Made by a program: the position numbers and the translations under genes. Of a stretch of DNA of 64,000 nucleotides, positions 47,938-59,772 are shown one piece after another (position 1 is the first letter of the stretch; every line of letters starts with the position of its first letter). Source of the DNA: Thelephora terrestris (Eukaryota > Basidiomycota > Agaricomycetes > Thelephorales > Thelephoraceae); the NCBI GenBank assembly GCA_015956445.1, contig WIUZ02000004.1, positions 310,001 to 374,000 of the forward strand. The letters run 5' to 3'. Under the pieces are notes generated by a model. That model did not search any database, had not been told where the DNA came from, and worked only from the letters and a program-made list of their open reading frames with translations.

Positions 47938-49571
47938 ATGGCTGCTACTTCATCCTCTCTACCGTCCAGGGCCTCCAGAAACAAACTCCGCGATAGACTT
48001 TGGCCTCAATTCCCAATCGACCCTTCCCGCTCCTCCACTACCCGTAGACCGAGTGGTCCCTCGACCTCTTCTTCGGGTTTGAACGAGCCATGGTTGCTCG
48101 ATTCTGGTCGCGTGCCCCTCTCGAAGGCATGCAAGCGAGACGTAGTGTTGGTTTTGGGCAGTAAGTCACGGCCTGAGCCCTAACCTCAACCTACCACTCA
48201 CTGTTCTACGACGTTCCAGTTCCCTCGGAGAGATCTGTTTCAGCATTACTCGCTTCTCATTCCTTCATTCACTCCCTGGTGATATTCGCATCTCATTGCC
48301 CACCGGCCCGTTCCCTTAATCCTGTCCCGAGTGTCCGGGCCCTCCGCCTGGCATCTCCACTGGCTGTGGAAGATGCTGGTGCCACAAGGCTCATCAGTAC
48401 ACTTGAATGGGCTGAACAGGTTGCTCGTATTTGGCGTGCGTCTGGCTCGGAAAGTGCAGACTTTGTCTGCTACGATGAAGCCACAAAAGGCGCCTCTCTC
48501 CCTGGGTCTGGCTCTTCCTCGCGCAGTTTCTCCCAACGCCGTCGGTTGAATAGCTTGTCTGGTCGTCATTCCACTGGCTCGCTTCCACCCGCCGACCCAT
48601 CGCAACGGCCATTTGACGCCATTCTCAATTACATCTCTCACCACGACACCGAAAAGCATGTCCTCAAGCAAACCATCCTTGTCACATCCATTACAACACC
48701 TTTCCTCGCTCCTACTTTCTCACCCTACCACAAACTGTCAGGGGCAAAAGAGACCACAAGGCGAAGGCTGACCCGCCGCACTCATTCACTACCCCCAACC
48801 CCTCCTTGCCAATCGGGAGACTTGTTGGCAAGCGCTACGTCGAGTGTGATGACCACCCGTTCCTCCGCATTTGATGTAAACCCCATAAATTCACATATGA
48901 TTCACATCGTTCCCCCGACGGCGCGTATCGGCCTCATAAGGAGCTTAGACCTCTTCCTTTCTTCTTTCTCTCGGCGGGCTTTCGGTTCAGAGGAAGTCAG
49001 CCACGCTAAGCAATACGTCCTCAGCAGTTCCACCATGCATGAACCCGTGGTCCATCCGCGCTTCGACCAAGGCCAGTGCACCGTTCTCGACCTCGTCCTT
49101 TCCGGAGGCCTAGATTTCTTCTCCGAGAGGTCGTGGATCGGGGCAGGCCGAGACATCATTTTCATTCCAACACCACGTCAATCCGTTTCGCATCCACTTA
49201 CGCACGTAAAACCTTCTTCTCATTTCTCGTCTTTTGCGGAGCCATCACAAACTGAGAGAAGGATCGCCAAGCACTCGCGGTTGGTCCCTGGGGGGGGCGA
49301 GTGTGCCCTCCAAAACAGGCAGCTCCATTTGGATCCTACCTCTCCGCAAGGCCCTTATCGCCAACTCTCGCTGGACGCATCATTTGGGAGGGCTCAGCGA
49401 TCGGGGCCTGCGAAACCTAATCGCCCTATCGACATCTCATCGGGACTACTCACACCGCCTGATTCCGATGAGGATGTGGGGTACTTATCAACCCCGCCCC
49501 ATCCCCCCGTTGTCTCCAAGCTACCAACACCTCAGAGCAAAAAACCACAGAAGTGGATGTTTTGGAAGTAA
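47938..49571 (+). CDS. Uncharacterised Ser/Pro/Arg-rich fungal protein
   Basis: Two exons (intron about 48163-48220) give one long frame from the ATG at 47938 to the TAA at 49569-49571. The N-terminus is basic and Ser-rich (SSSLPSRASRNKLRDRLWPQ). It is followed by a folded-looking segment RDVVLVLGIPSERSVSALLASHSFIHSLVIFASHCPPA with alternating hydrophobics, LISTLEWAEQVARIW, FDAILNYISHHD, KQTILVTSITTPFLAP, MIHIVPPTARIGLIRSLDLFL and QCTVLDLVLSGGLDF. The C-terminal 120 residues are disordered and end KKPQKWMFWK. The beta-alpha pattern in the middle could be a Rossmann-like fold, but no catalytic motif is evident. I do not recognise the family. Frame length and the clean splice argue for a real gene. 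Confidence 0.75.
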
Positions 49572-50240
49572 CAACCTCTCGACCTTGCTTAGTTGTGTTT
49601 TGATCTCATCGTGTTATCTTTCGTCCATTTTCTACAATTCTCAATAATGTTCAATTCCGGTAAACCCTTTCTATACACAGGCACCCCTCAGCACCCTAAT
49701 ACCCATGCCTGTACATCTGCGACAGCAAAGGTCCACTGTATATTTGATACCTGCGAGTCGCCTCGTCTTTAAGCCCGGCCCTCACACCCATAGGACAGAT
49801 ATCATTCCGAATGCACCTCCCCCTCTCCGATCGATGCGAAACTGTGCGAGATATAATTTCTGGATGCAGGTAACATACAACCTGCGTATTCGCCGACGTC
49901 CGAGCCAATGCGTTGGCTTCATAAATACTGCTCATGGATCTTTCGAAGAACGCAGACTTAACGGAGCGAACTCGACATATTCGTAACAGTGTGACTTGCC
50001 GGCAAAGGACCGTGAAACGTCCAAAGAGTGTTGGAATCTGCCTTTGAATGTCATTTGCGAGGTACTCAAGGAAAAAATCTATTGCTGCACATGGGCCAAG
50101 GATGATGTGACGGGAGTCGCAATCCCAACAGATTCCGGGGAACGGCAAGCCAGAGGATTATAGTCGATGAGCGGAGGCAAATCATAAAATTCTATCAGCA
50201 GCGATAGATATTGAACATAAAATTACTATGAGACCGAGAT
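49572..50240. other. Convergent intergenic region with conserved MIX17 3' block
   Basis: About 670 bases. The portion from about 50085 belongs to the duplicated segment. The rest has short frames without support. Confidence 0.55.
50098..50154 (-). promoter_or_regulatory. Conserved 57-base block in MIX17 copy B 3' flank
   Basis: Matches 20578-20634 with one mismatch, while adjacent flank has many differences. See the copy A entry. Confidence 0.55.
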
Positions 50241-50922
50241 CTAATATTTCGAGGCAGCAGCCTGGCACTAGGGGCGGGGTGGTGAGGTGAGTCTTGGCCA
50301 GCATGTACCAGAAAAGGCGGGACTCACAGCTTTGAGTTGCTCGAGGAACCAGGAGCAGGATTGAACGTCGGCAGTCTCCAGACACTTGGTGAAATCTGCC
50401 ATGATAAACGAAGACAAAAAATGGGCATTCCGCGTGGACAAACGAGGGTGGGAAGAAATTTACGGACCTTTGGCTTGGGTTTCACAGCTCATTCCGGATT
50501 GCTGGAAGGTCTGTTGCTGCTGCTGAGCTGGAGGACCTTGTTCGACGGGCTGACTGTGCCCCCCTCCGCCTCCGAAGAGCATGGAAGAGATACCATGGCC
50601 AATAGTCGATCCGACAGCAACGGAACCTGCCGTGGCGGCCATTTGGGCCAGCATCCCTGGACCGCTGCTCGTTTGCGTCGAGGTGGTTTGGTGAGGGACT
50701 GGCGGGGATTGGCTTGGGTTTGCGGCGTGGGATGGGTACGGAGCTGTGGTGGTGTGGGCACCACGGGATTGAGGGGGAGGGTTGGCAGCAGGTCGGGGAG
50801 CAGGACGAGATGAGCCTCGGGATTGCCTCTGTGGGAGCGGATTGAATGCATTTAGTTCGAATGGTGCTTTCCAGTGATTTTCGCCCTGGTTAAAGAAGGT
50901 GAACACAGCAACTTACGGGCAT
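50241..50922 (-). CDS. MIX17: MIX17/CHCHD2-CHCHD10-like twin CX9C protein, copy B
   Basis: Second copy of the mitochondrial CHCH protein, 153 residues, with the same four-exon structure as copy A. Differences by eye are about eight residues: A for P and AAN for TAT in the Pro-rich linker, S for N before GPGMLAQ, A for V before the Gln run, T and S instead of A and T between the CX9C pairs, and K for R near the end. Both CX9C pairs (CETQAKDFTKC and CSWFLEQLKAC) and the hydrophobic-Gly segment are unchanged, so both copies should be able to fold. Here the acceptor before the last exon (ccctag) is unambiguous and supports the same choice in copy A. The gene is divergent from the mL45-like gene. 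Confidence 0.92.
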
Positions 50923-51563
50923 GATGAAACGTGAAGATTTGAAAAGGAGGAGGTAGGGTGCCGCAACAAAGAACCTAAGTTGGATGATGGAAGGTAGGAT
51001 GGAGTCCGAGAAATCTACGAAACCGCCAGCGCGCACGCAGTTTTGGCGCACGTGCCATTTTATGCCGGCTGCCGTCCATTTTCGATCGAAGCTCGCGTCC
51101 CTTCGGAAGGACGCGTAATCCGCCGCCTTCTGATGTGCCCACTGTTCCAGACTGTTCCTCGGGCTTCAGACCTCAGGCCTCAGGGGCTAATAACGGAGTA
51201 TTTCTGGTGGGTCTGATATGAATCCCATCATCTCCCAGGCCTTAGTTCGGGCGGAGATTTTCTGTGCCTTCCGAAAGGAGTATGGCGACTGTAACCACCC
51301 CGATATGTGCGTTGACTCGGTTGAGTCCCTGCTCGTGCAGCTTTAATCATGGGATCTTGGGCGGTTAATCAAACGCAAGATGAAGAATTGATTTCCGTCC
51401 CCCCATCACGAGTGCTGGCCACACTGCACAGTGACGAGATAGGGTGATGCAACGAACAGATGGAATCCGCTCGTCCTCATCGTGGGAAAAAAACGAACGG
51501 GTGATCCGTGACAGATGATCGGAGTGAACGCGATTGGTCCCGTGAGTCGTGACGGGGACCAGA
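50923..51563. promoter_or_regulatory. Divergent region MIX17 copy B / mL45-like
   Basis: About 640 bases. The first 130 resemble the copy A upstream region (shared CCGCCAGCGCGC core near 51028). Further on, at about 51165-51188, is a small CAGACCTCAGGCCTCAGGGG direct repeat. No gene is seen. Confidence 0.5.
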
Positions 51564-52698
51564 ATGTTTCGCCCACCACTTTGCCACTCCACACTTTTGC
51601 ATTCCTTCAGGTCGTCTCGAACAGTCCTCAGACATGGACGCAGGTTTTTTGGGCAAATTAAGCTGGACAAAACCGCGGAGGACATCAACAAGTTGTCTCC
51701 GGACGAACAAATTGAGAGGCTAAGTCAACTTAGCGCAAACGCGGAAAACAATCCGGACGTGGACCTCTGGTCCCTAAGTGCAGATTTGCTGGGTCAGTGG
51801 TCTCACCTGTCCCTGTTTATGTGCTCGAATTTTGACCCTTAACGTTTGAAAGTGTAGACCTCCACGTTCCGGAACCAGTCATCCGGGCCACGACCACACC
51901 GTTGACTTTTAGGGCCCGAATGAACAACTTCTTTGCGAACCAGGTTAATCATTTCAAGAACATCTTCAGGTTTGTTCTAACACGTCCAGCCACTCTTCCG
52001 ATCCCGTTTCTGACCACCAATGTTCAAGCATGTACCGACTTGCAAAGGCACACTCACTGCCTGGCGTGGATACACCAAAAGCCCTTCGTCTAGGTATATT
52101 CCAAGTGGGTTCCACTAGCGACACCGCGTGGGTAGCACCTTTGCGTCGGATCGCAGTTCAGACATACGCCGACGTCTACTGCGCGTTGGCCAAGTGAGTT
52201 TGTTCCGGCCTTAGACGTGCGAAGCTGATTATCAACGCCGACACCTTCTAGCGGTGATGTGAAGGCGATCAAGGCGCTCACGACCCATCCGTATACCAGC
52301 CACCTACAAGGCTTGCTAAAATCCAGGACGTCTACGAACCAGAAATTCATATGGACAATGCATTCACATGTAACACCCCCAAAAATTGTTAGCATTCGTG
52401 CAATCGAGGGACATCTAGGCCGTGGAGGGCCAAAGCTGGGGAACCGTCTCAGCGTCCAAACGCTGGTCCGCTTCGACACAACCCAGGTTTGTTACGAGAT
52501 TATGCCACCGCACCTTTCCGCGTTAACCCCGCGGTTCCCACCCAGACCCTCAAGGTATATTCAAAGAAAGGCGTTCAGATTTCTCCAAAGGAATCTTCAA
52601 CCCCTCGAAGAGTTACCGAGTACCTTGTCCTCGAGAAGCGCATGTGGTATGATGGACCGTGGAAAATTAAGCAACAAATGTTTGAGAGATCAGAGTAA
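51564..52698 (+). CDS. Mitochondrial mL45/MBA1-like protein (Tim44-like domain)
   Basis: Likely a mitochondrial ribosome-associated protein of the mL45/MBA1 group. The N-terminus (MFRPPLCHSTLLHSFRSSR) is Arg/Ser-rich and looks like a targeting peptide. The Tim44-like part follows through several introns: FRARMNNFFANQVNHFKNIF, WVAPLRRIAVQTYADVYCALA, GDVKAIKALTTHPYTSHLQ, LLKSRTSTNQKFIWTMHSH, then SVQTLVRFDTTQSLQVYSKKG, VTEYLVLEKRMWYDGPWKI. Six introns fit. The family member in animals lines the ribosome exit tunnel; yeast MBA1 binds ribosomes to the inner membrane. Assignment within the Tim44-like superfamily is by pattern only. Confidence 0.83.
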
Positions 52699-53976
52699 AG
52701 GAGGAAGGGTGGCTATCTCACACGTCCATGGACTGTTTCCAATGTTGAATACAGATCCTTTCTTCTTTCTTTTACTTGTACCGGTCGTCGCCTAATGCCT
52801 CACATTACGGCCGCCATCGGCTATCACTTGCGATGGGAAGGGTCCTGAAGGGTCTGACTAATGAAGATCTACCACACCGTTGGGCTGCCAAGGGAACTCT
52901 GGGGGCAAGGGAGGGCAAGGGATGCAGCATGCGAATGGGAATGTTCCTTCTGCTACGAACAGGTAAAGCACCCACAACAGCCCGGTTAACTGATCGAAGT
53001 CAGCGCTCGCCCTCCATCATGACCTCAACCTTCTGATCTCGAGTTGGATGGGAGGAGCAGCGGACGTGGTGGTCCATTGCTTTCGTCCCCTTTGACCACT
53101 TAGTGCTCTTTTTCTTGCTTCAAATCTTGGGCGATGAAACGTTAACGACCCGACTAGCACATCCAGTGTCTGTTTGGGCGCTCGAGGCGTCGGGTTTCCA
53201 CTTTGGACGTTGCGGCAACTATGTAATAGGTCCTAACACCGTTATGATTCGGCAGCCGTGTGTGTTACGCTGCTTCTGGTCCTTCTTCTCCTGACGACGA
53301 TCATGGCAACACAACAAAGAACAATTACAAACTATGCCCTGTTCTGGGCAGAAGACCGGAGGTCGATTCCCTTGGCTCGGTCAACATTCGTAAGGGCCGG
53401 TCTGCAGCTGGTTGAAGCGTGCGACCGAGACGAACGTGACCAAGGCACAATCTCCTCCTTAACCAGGGACCACCCAAGGTTGTACCTGAGCACACCAGCT
53501 TTCGGAAGACACGGCCTTGACTTTTGGCCACTAACGCACACTCAAAACCCTTCCAAACCAGTGTTGGAGGCCGCGTGGATATCACGTACGATTCTGAATC
53601 TGATTGAAGTTGACGTTTACGGGATAGCCACTAGCGCTATGTGTTTCCGTCAGGGCATTCGAACATATAGTTTAATCACCAGCAGCCAATTAGGATGGCA
53701 GCCCCAACCGTGGCCCCGCTTCCCGACTCCCAAAATTCAATGCGGTCGTTCCGTCCTGGACATGCGACCACCGTGATCCTCTTTTCACTTCTCCCGCTCG
53801 CGTTTTATTTGACCAGCTCTCTCCCTATCTCATCGTGTTCTTCTCCCCCTGCCTGAGCATCCCTTCTCTCTCCTCCTGAGTGGATCCTCTGCTGGTCCTG
53901 ACTCTTCTTGTCCGTGGCATACCCCCGGCTGATGGCTCGTATGCCCCACTGTCGTATTGACGCCAGCCATCCTACC
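52699..53976. other. Long intergenic region with an unsupported ORF
   Basis: About 1.28 kb between two plus-strand genes. It holds a 157-residue open frame (53303-53776, ATG start) described separately. Other frames are short and overlap it on both strands. No repeat or mobile-element sequence was recognised. Confidence 0.5.
53303..53776 (+). CDS. Orphan open frame, 157 residues, doubtful
   Basis: An ATG-started frame (MATQQRTITNYALFWAEDRR at the N-terminus) ending TGA. No domain, signal or membrane helix is recognised; composition is mixed with several Trp and Pro. A pyrimidine-rich stretch precedes it. It could be a single-exon lineage-specific gene or a chance frame. Confidence 0.25.
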   Translation: MATQQRTITNYALFWAEDRRSIPLARSTFVRAGLQLVEACDRDERDQGTISSLTRDHPRLYLSTPAFGRHGLDFWPLTHTQNPSKPVLEAAWISRTILNLIEVDVYGIATSAMCFRQGIRTYSLITSSQLGWQPQPWPRFPTPKIQCGRSVLDMRPP

Positions 53977-55713
53977 ATGAGCCCTGTGTTACATGACCCT
54001 CTTCCCTCCCTCTGCCCGCGCAAGGGGCCTAGGCACGGGTCTATTCATAGGTAGGAGGGATCACCGGTGAATTTTGGAAACCTAAACTCACTACATCTGT
54101 GAAATTTGAAAGGTCGACGCATCTTGAAATCAGGGTTTTCAGTCCTGCTATCAAAGCTACGCCTAGGGAAATGCTGCCCGTCTTCGGCGACCATGATGAA
54201 GTCACTGGGGTTGTGCTACTTGATCCTCGATATTGTACATCACCAGGACGCATCACCATTACGGTGAGTATTTGTAGACCCGTTTCTGTACCATCTAACG
54301 TGCGAGCTCAAGCTCGATGGAAGTTTTATCATCGGTAACGCTGCTCCTCACGATGGCCTGCGTAGAGGAACGCAACACCACACATTCCTGACCTCTTCGC
54401 ATATATTTTATACTGCAGAGCCCAATGGTGCTCAGACCTCTTCGACACTCCGGGAGGCTCTCGCCAACACTGTTCGACAAAAGCCGTGGAGACCCCGGGC
54501 CGGCAGCGTCAATTCAGACAACAGATTGCCTCCGAACATGTTTCCGTTCAAATTCGACATTCCTCAGGGGCAACGGGGACAGGAGATGCCCCCATCGTTC
54601 AGCGTTTCTTCCGCATCTGGGGATCCCATTGATGGAGCCGAGCGTGCAGAGGACGCCGAAGTTTCCTATGTGGTCACCGCCGTATGGGAAGCTAACAATG
54701 GTTTAGGCCGAGCACTGTGTGTAGACCAGTACTTTCCACAGATGACAGTACGGTGGCTAACTTCTCATCTTAGAATTGAGGCGCCGATAATCTTCCAGCC
54801 AGAAACGGACTTTGACTGCTTAGATGCACCGTCGAAGCCCCAGGCATGGTTAGAATTGCCCTTGCGAACGGATCGTTCCCATGTCCCCTTTCAGTGCGCG
54901 GTGAGCGTTTGTTCTTTATTTGGACCATACATTGTGTGTTCATTCTAGCAAAGGTTACATTGCCGGACCCTGCTTCATTCTCGAAGAAAGGCCAAATCCC
55001 GTTCTTCGTCGTGTTTACGACTCAGCCGAGATCAAGGGCGCTGTGTCGCGAGATCGCTGCTGATGCAACTATCGCCGTTGCGCTGTTACGCAAGGTAACA
55101 GTAAACATCGAACGGCCGTGCACGATCGTTTCGCGTCCATACTCTGCACCAGTCGCGCATCAGAAAGGGCCACCCTCCGCGTGGACTTTGGGGTCTAATC
55201 TGGAAGAGGTCGATCCGCGACCGGCGGCTACCGGGATCTTGAAGCGTATGGTTAGATGTGGTCCACCGAGGTTGATGAAGAGTTCTAGCTACCGTGAGAT
55301 CAGGTCGGTATCCTTGATGAACAAGGAACTTCCTCCCCTGCCGCCTCCATCGCCTAGCAGTGCAGCCACGTATACGGAAACAAAGACACTACAGACCCGG
55401 ATGTCTATTGGATTCCCAAAACGACCCCGAAATGCCTGTGCACCTGACGAACACCCGTCGTTGGCAGCGCATGCCGCGTTGCCAGATGGCCTGTATAAAG
55501 GCACAGTTCACTTAGATCCTCACCTCTTACCATCGATCGATTGGGCTGGCCTCAACGTTAAAGTGAGTAATATTTTCCGATTCTATGGAAACAACTCTGG
55601 TCCTGTCATGTACGTTCTAATCATAAACCTCGATTTTCCAGTATTACATTGATGTCTCGGTGCTTTTCGGCCAAGACGAGCTACGTGCGAGAGTACCGGT
55701 CCGTATCTTCTGA
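53977..55713 (+). CDS. Arrestin-domain protein
   Basis: Predicted alpha-arrestin-type adaptor. The ATG at 53977 starts a short exon; a 70-base intron leads to GSTHLEIRVFSPAIKATPR. DEVTGVVLLDPRYC and GRITITLDGSFIIG fit the arrestin N-domain beta strands. A Ser/Thr loop follows, then FSVSSASGDP, AEVSYVVTAVWEAN, IEAPIIFQPETDFDCLD, KVTLPDPASFSKKGQIPFFVVF and IAVALLRKVTVNIERP, the start of the C-domain. Later come KELPPLPPPSPSS, a Pro-rich linker, LYKGTVHLDPHLLPSIDW and a final exon YYIDVSVLFGQDELRARVPV. Four or five introns fit. No PPxY ubiquitin-ligase motif is obvious, so it may differ from yeast ARTs that recruit Rsp5. Confidence 0.83.
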
Positions 55714-56489
55714 CCAGTCAGGGCACAACGATAGTTGTTGCACTGGTTTCCCCATTCGTTATCTTTGATCAAACGTCCGAATTACGCTCCTTCTTTTTTC
55801 GTTATTCCCCGCACGGACGTACCTTGTATCATCATAAGTTGCTTGTACCCCCTACGGTTTCCAGACGGGTTATATTTATGTTCATCAGTCGACAGTTCTA
55901 ACACTAGCTTCTGTACACACACACAGACCGCGTACTGAGAGTACCGGACCCTGGGGGAACACGGTGGGGCGCTCAAGACTGGTTATATTAGTCTCCAGAT
56001 ACGATGGCAACGAAAATCAGTGATTTGAAGGAAAAGGATGTGACCCCTGATTGCACTCATATCCTTCCTCATCATCTGAACTTAAGACTCAAATTCTGAA
56101 TTCTTACCGTAGATTACGAGTAAGTTGTCTGTTCCTGAACCCGTCTCATTCAATTTTTTCACAAGTAGTAGACATGTGTCTTTACCGCCAGCCGCCGAAA
56201 ACGCATACAGAGATGTCCCTATGCAACCCAAGACAATGAGCCCCGTGCACCTTAGCACTGTAAATACTAATAGAACCACCCTAGGGACTATCACTCGACC
56301 AGTGCACCTTAGCACTGTAAATACTAACAGAACCACCCTAAGGACTATCACTCGACCCAATCCCCCCCGCTCTTAATTTGGGGCTGGGATGGAGATTCAG
56401 GAAATCAAGCCACAATTGTCGATCAGGCCACGTGAGCCGTGTGGCACCTCCTTAACTGTTCCAGCACCCCCTTCCTGTGAACTCGGGCG
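55714..56489. other. Intergenic region upstream of VPS16 with 57-bp tandem repeat
   Basis: About 775 bases between arrestin and VPS16, both on the plus strand. A (CA)n-like stretch lies near 55913-55926, and two tandem 57-bp units lie at 56245-56358. No gene is supported. Confidence 0.6.
56245..56358. repeat. Two-unit 57-bp tandem repeat
   Basis: Units at 56245-56301 and 56302-56358 differ at three positions. Each unit starts GTGCACCTTAGCACTG. With the preceding bases the second unit forms a CAGTGC/GCACTG inverted repeat around a 6-base loop; the first has a shorter stem (GTGC/GCAC). It lies 130-245 bases before the VPS16 start codon. The 57-base period keeps a frame open, but that frame has no ATG start. 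Confidence 0.9.
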
Positions 56490-59400
56490 ATGGTGGACCA
56501 CCCGACAGCATCATGGGACGCGATGCAAGATGGAAAAGTCTTCTACAGGCGGCAGCAGGTCTACAACATCTCCAATAAACTGCCAAAGCTCGATGATTTC
56601 GTCGTAGCTGGCTGCAAGTATGGCGGTCCGTTAGGTACGGTGTGTTCGGGAGCATCCAAATCCGGTCTCACGCTCAATGGTGCTGCAGCGTTGATGAGGG
56701 ACACGAGCAAGATGGTGGTCATAGCACGAGGATCTGCACCTGTCTTGTCAAGGTCACAAATACAGTTGTATTCACCCGCGGGAGAGAGCCTCTTGATTCT
56801 TTCGGTCCGTCCTAAACGCAAGTCCACGTATCGCAGATGCTGAGTCAGCTCGTGTGAGCAGTGGGATCAAGGGAAAGTTATTAAGTTCGGCTGGACCGCT
56901 GACGAACGTTTGGTAGTACTCAACGAAGAGGGTGTGTACAGAGTGTATGACCTTCAAGGTGACTACCAACAATACACTCTCGGGGGCGAGGCCACAGAGC
57001 TTGGGGTAATTGATGCACATATACACGACAATGGACTGGTTGCCATGATCGGAAACCTGAACCTACTTGAGGTGAAGGGCTGGGAAGGAGGGAAACCGTT
57101 GACCTTAGCAAACCCAGGTACGAGTCTGTGCCTGGACAAAATTGGAAGATCTCAATGTGGTCTGCGCAGGACTTCATGAGCCCCCTAGTTCATGGACGAT
57201 CATCCCACCGGACTTTACAATTTCACGACACGTAGAGGTGTTACTTTCTGTAGACTCGACTATTTATATCGTCGACAACCTCGAAAACGTCGATCAACGA
57301 ATCTCACGCGGACCATTCACCCATCTTGCGGCATCACCTAATGGAAAAAGCCTAGCACTGCTCTCACACTCTGGGTTACTTTGGGTGGTTTCTACAGATT
57401 TCCAGCGCAGCTTGGCAGAATTCAACACGAATGAAGTGGCTGGTGTCGATGGACCTATCAGACAGGTTCAATGGTGTGCAAATGACGCTGTGATCGTCTC
57501 ATGGGACGGATTGGTCCTCCTCGTCGGCCCGTTTGGGGATACATTACAGTCAGCCTCGCCCAGCGATTTACCTTTCAATGATTTAAACCATCCTACAGAT
57601 ATTTTTATTCTGGCTCTTCCTATGTCATCCCGGAGTTAGACGGTGTAAGGGTAATAGGCCCAGATGCCTGTGACTTCATTCAGAAGGTCCCAGGTACGCA
57701 TTATGGCTGATGATAATTCTCCTCGTTCATTCTCTCTTTACAAAGCATCGACCCTTTCGATCTTCAAGCCCGGCTCCACATCCCCTTCGGCGACCTTGTA
57801 TGACGCATGGGAGAATTTCTCCAAACGATCGCCCAAAGCCGACGAAAGTATCCGAAGCATTCGCCCAGACCTCGCTACCGCTGTCGATGAGTGCATCGAT
57901 GCTGCCGGACAGGAATGGGAACCGAAGTGGCAACGTCGCCTCCTGAATGCAGGTCCCTGCGGATTAAGCCTTGTCCGTTAACTGATCCCCCATCCTGCTT
58001 AGGCCGCAAAGTTCGGACGGTCGTTCTTAGACTTGCACAACCCAAACGACTTTGTGAACATGGGCCAAGCCTTGAAAGTTCTCAATGCTGTTCGAGTCTG
58101 GGATATCGGCATTCCCATCACATATTCGCAGTGAGTCTTGAACAACCCTGCGGGAATCGTGCTCATTCCTGTCAGATACAATTATACTTCGTCGACGCAC
58201 CTTGTAAATCGCCTGACCTCACGGAACCTACACTTGCTGGCTCTCCGAATATCCACATACCTTTCTCTGAAACCAGACCCCGTCCTGAAGCACTGGGCAT
58301 GCGTCAAGATCACAAAGTCGAAACCAAGCGCAACCGGTACGGGAAGAGATGCAGAACTGCAAGGGGACGACGAAGTATGTCGATCGATCGTCGAGAAATT
58401 CTCCACACTCGGTGGTGGTTCCGTTAGCTACGCGGATATCGCCAAGAAAGCTTGGGAGGTCGGACGACTGGACCTAGCAACCAAGGTACACAGCTCTAGT
58501 ATCCCCTTATCCAGACGGAAGCTGTATTTCTGCAGTTGTTAGACCATGAACAGCACGCGTCTGATCAGGTGCCCTTACTCCTGAACATGAAGGAGGATAG
58601 GCTCGCTTTGATTAAAGCTGTGGATAGTGGGGATACGGACCTTGGTGAGCAGAATTCTTGTGGTCACCCGAAGATCATTAACTTGGCGGCCAGTTTATCA
58701 CGTCTTGCTCCATTTGCACAAGCGCCTGCCTCTGGGCAACTTCTTCCGGGTTCTCGAGGATGGCGGAGAACGCCTTGCTCCGGCCACTCGGTTGCTGCAA
58801 GTTTACGCCAGAGAGCAGAACCGGGAGATGCTGAGAAACTTTTATTACTCAGATGACCGCCGGGTGGAGAGCGCAACTCTTTTGCTCGAGGAAGCGGCTG
58901 TCATGACTGATCAGGGTGCGAAAATTGACACAATCAAGGCTGCACAAAAGTTCCTCTCGGAGGACAAGGATCGTGCTTTCGAAGCTAAGGTAACAATCTC
59001 TCTCAGAGTCGCGCATCTGAATAGCTCACATTTGTTGGTGAGATGGTGGACGAGAACGCCAAGCTGCTCGTGTTACAGCGGCAGCTTGAGAAAGATGCGG
59101 AAGGGAGAATCGACTTCTTTGGTCTCAGCGTCAACGAGACGATTCGCACATGTCTCGTTAACGGGATGTCGAAGAAGGCAGATAACGTCAAGGATGCCTT
59201 CAAGGTTCCAGATAAGCGGTGCGCGACTGCCTCCATCGAGGGCCCATGGCTGAGTGCTGACAGCAAGGGATAGTTTCTGGTACATCAAGTTGTATGCGCT
59301 GACTTCCATCCGGGATTTCGAAGCGCTGGATGCCTTCGCAAAATCCAAACGAAGCCCCATCGGATATGAGACATTTGTGAGACACCTGATCGAAAAGGGT

Positions 59401-59663
59401 CACTCAAAGGAGGCCACCGCATTCGTCCCTCGATGTGATTCGAACCGGCGGGTGGATCTGTATGTCGATTGCGGTGACTGGCGAGCCGCGGGAAAGGAAT
59501 GCAAGGAACGTGGAGACAAAGCAAAGATGGAGTACGGTTTTAGCTCTCCCCTCTTTCGTAGCGGCCCACTAACCAGGCTCGCTTTCAAAGGCAACTTCGA
59601 AAGAATTGTCCCAACTCCTTGCTCGCGAGGGAGCTGGATCAGCTTGCCGCCGGCATGAAATGA
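56490..59663 (+). CDS. VPS16: VPS16, core subunit of HOPS/CORVET tethering complexes
   Basis: Class C vacuolar sorting protein that binds VPS33 and drives vesicle tethering at endosome and vacuole. The N-terminal beta-propeller half includes [107 protein letters not shown] and [18 protein letters not shown]. The C-terminal helical half has [111 protein letters not shown] and [19 protein letters not shown], ending LAAGMK. About 13 introns restore a single frame. No break is seen. Confidence 0.94.
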
Positions 59664-59772
59664 TATGATTGTCCAATGTAGATGGCGATACGACATGTTC
59701 TGCTACAATATTACTTATATATGACTGACAAACGTCCATCTCACGATGTCGTGATGTAAGAACGCATCCGGC

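Larger units (their letters stand above)
50085..51050 (-). repeat. Segmental duplication copy B (whole MIX17 gene plus flanks)
   Basis: Matches 20560-21540 in the same orientation, including identical exon lengths (6, 361, 68 and 27 bases) and intron positions. Introns and the 5' flank have diverged with indels. Borders were judged by eye. Confidence 0.85.

Noticed and set aside
56125-56376. Protein with a 19-residue tandem repeat upstream of VPS16
   Set aside because: The frame starts with TTG, not ATG, and the repeat is better explained as non-coding DNA duplication.
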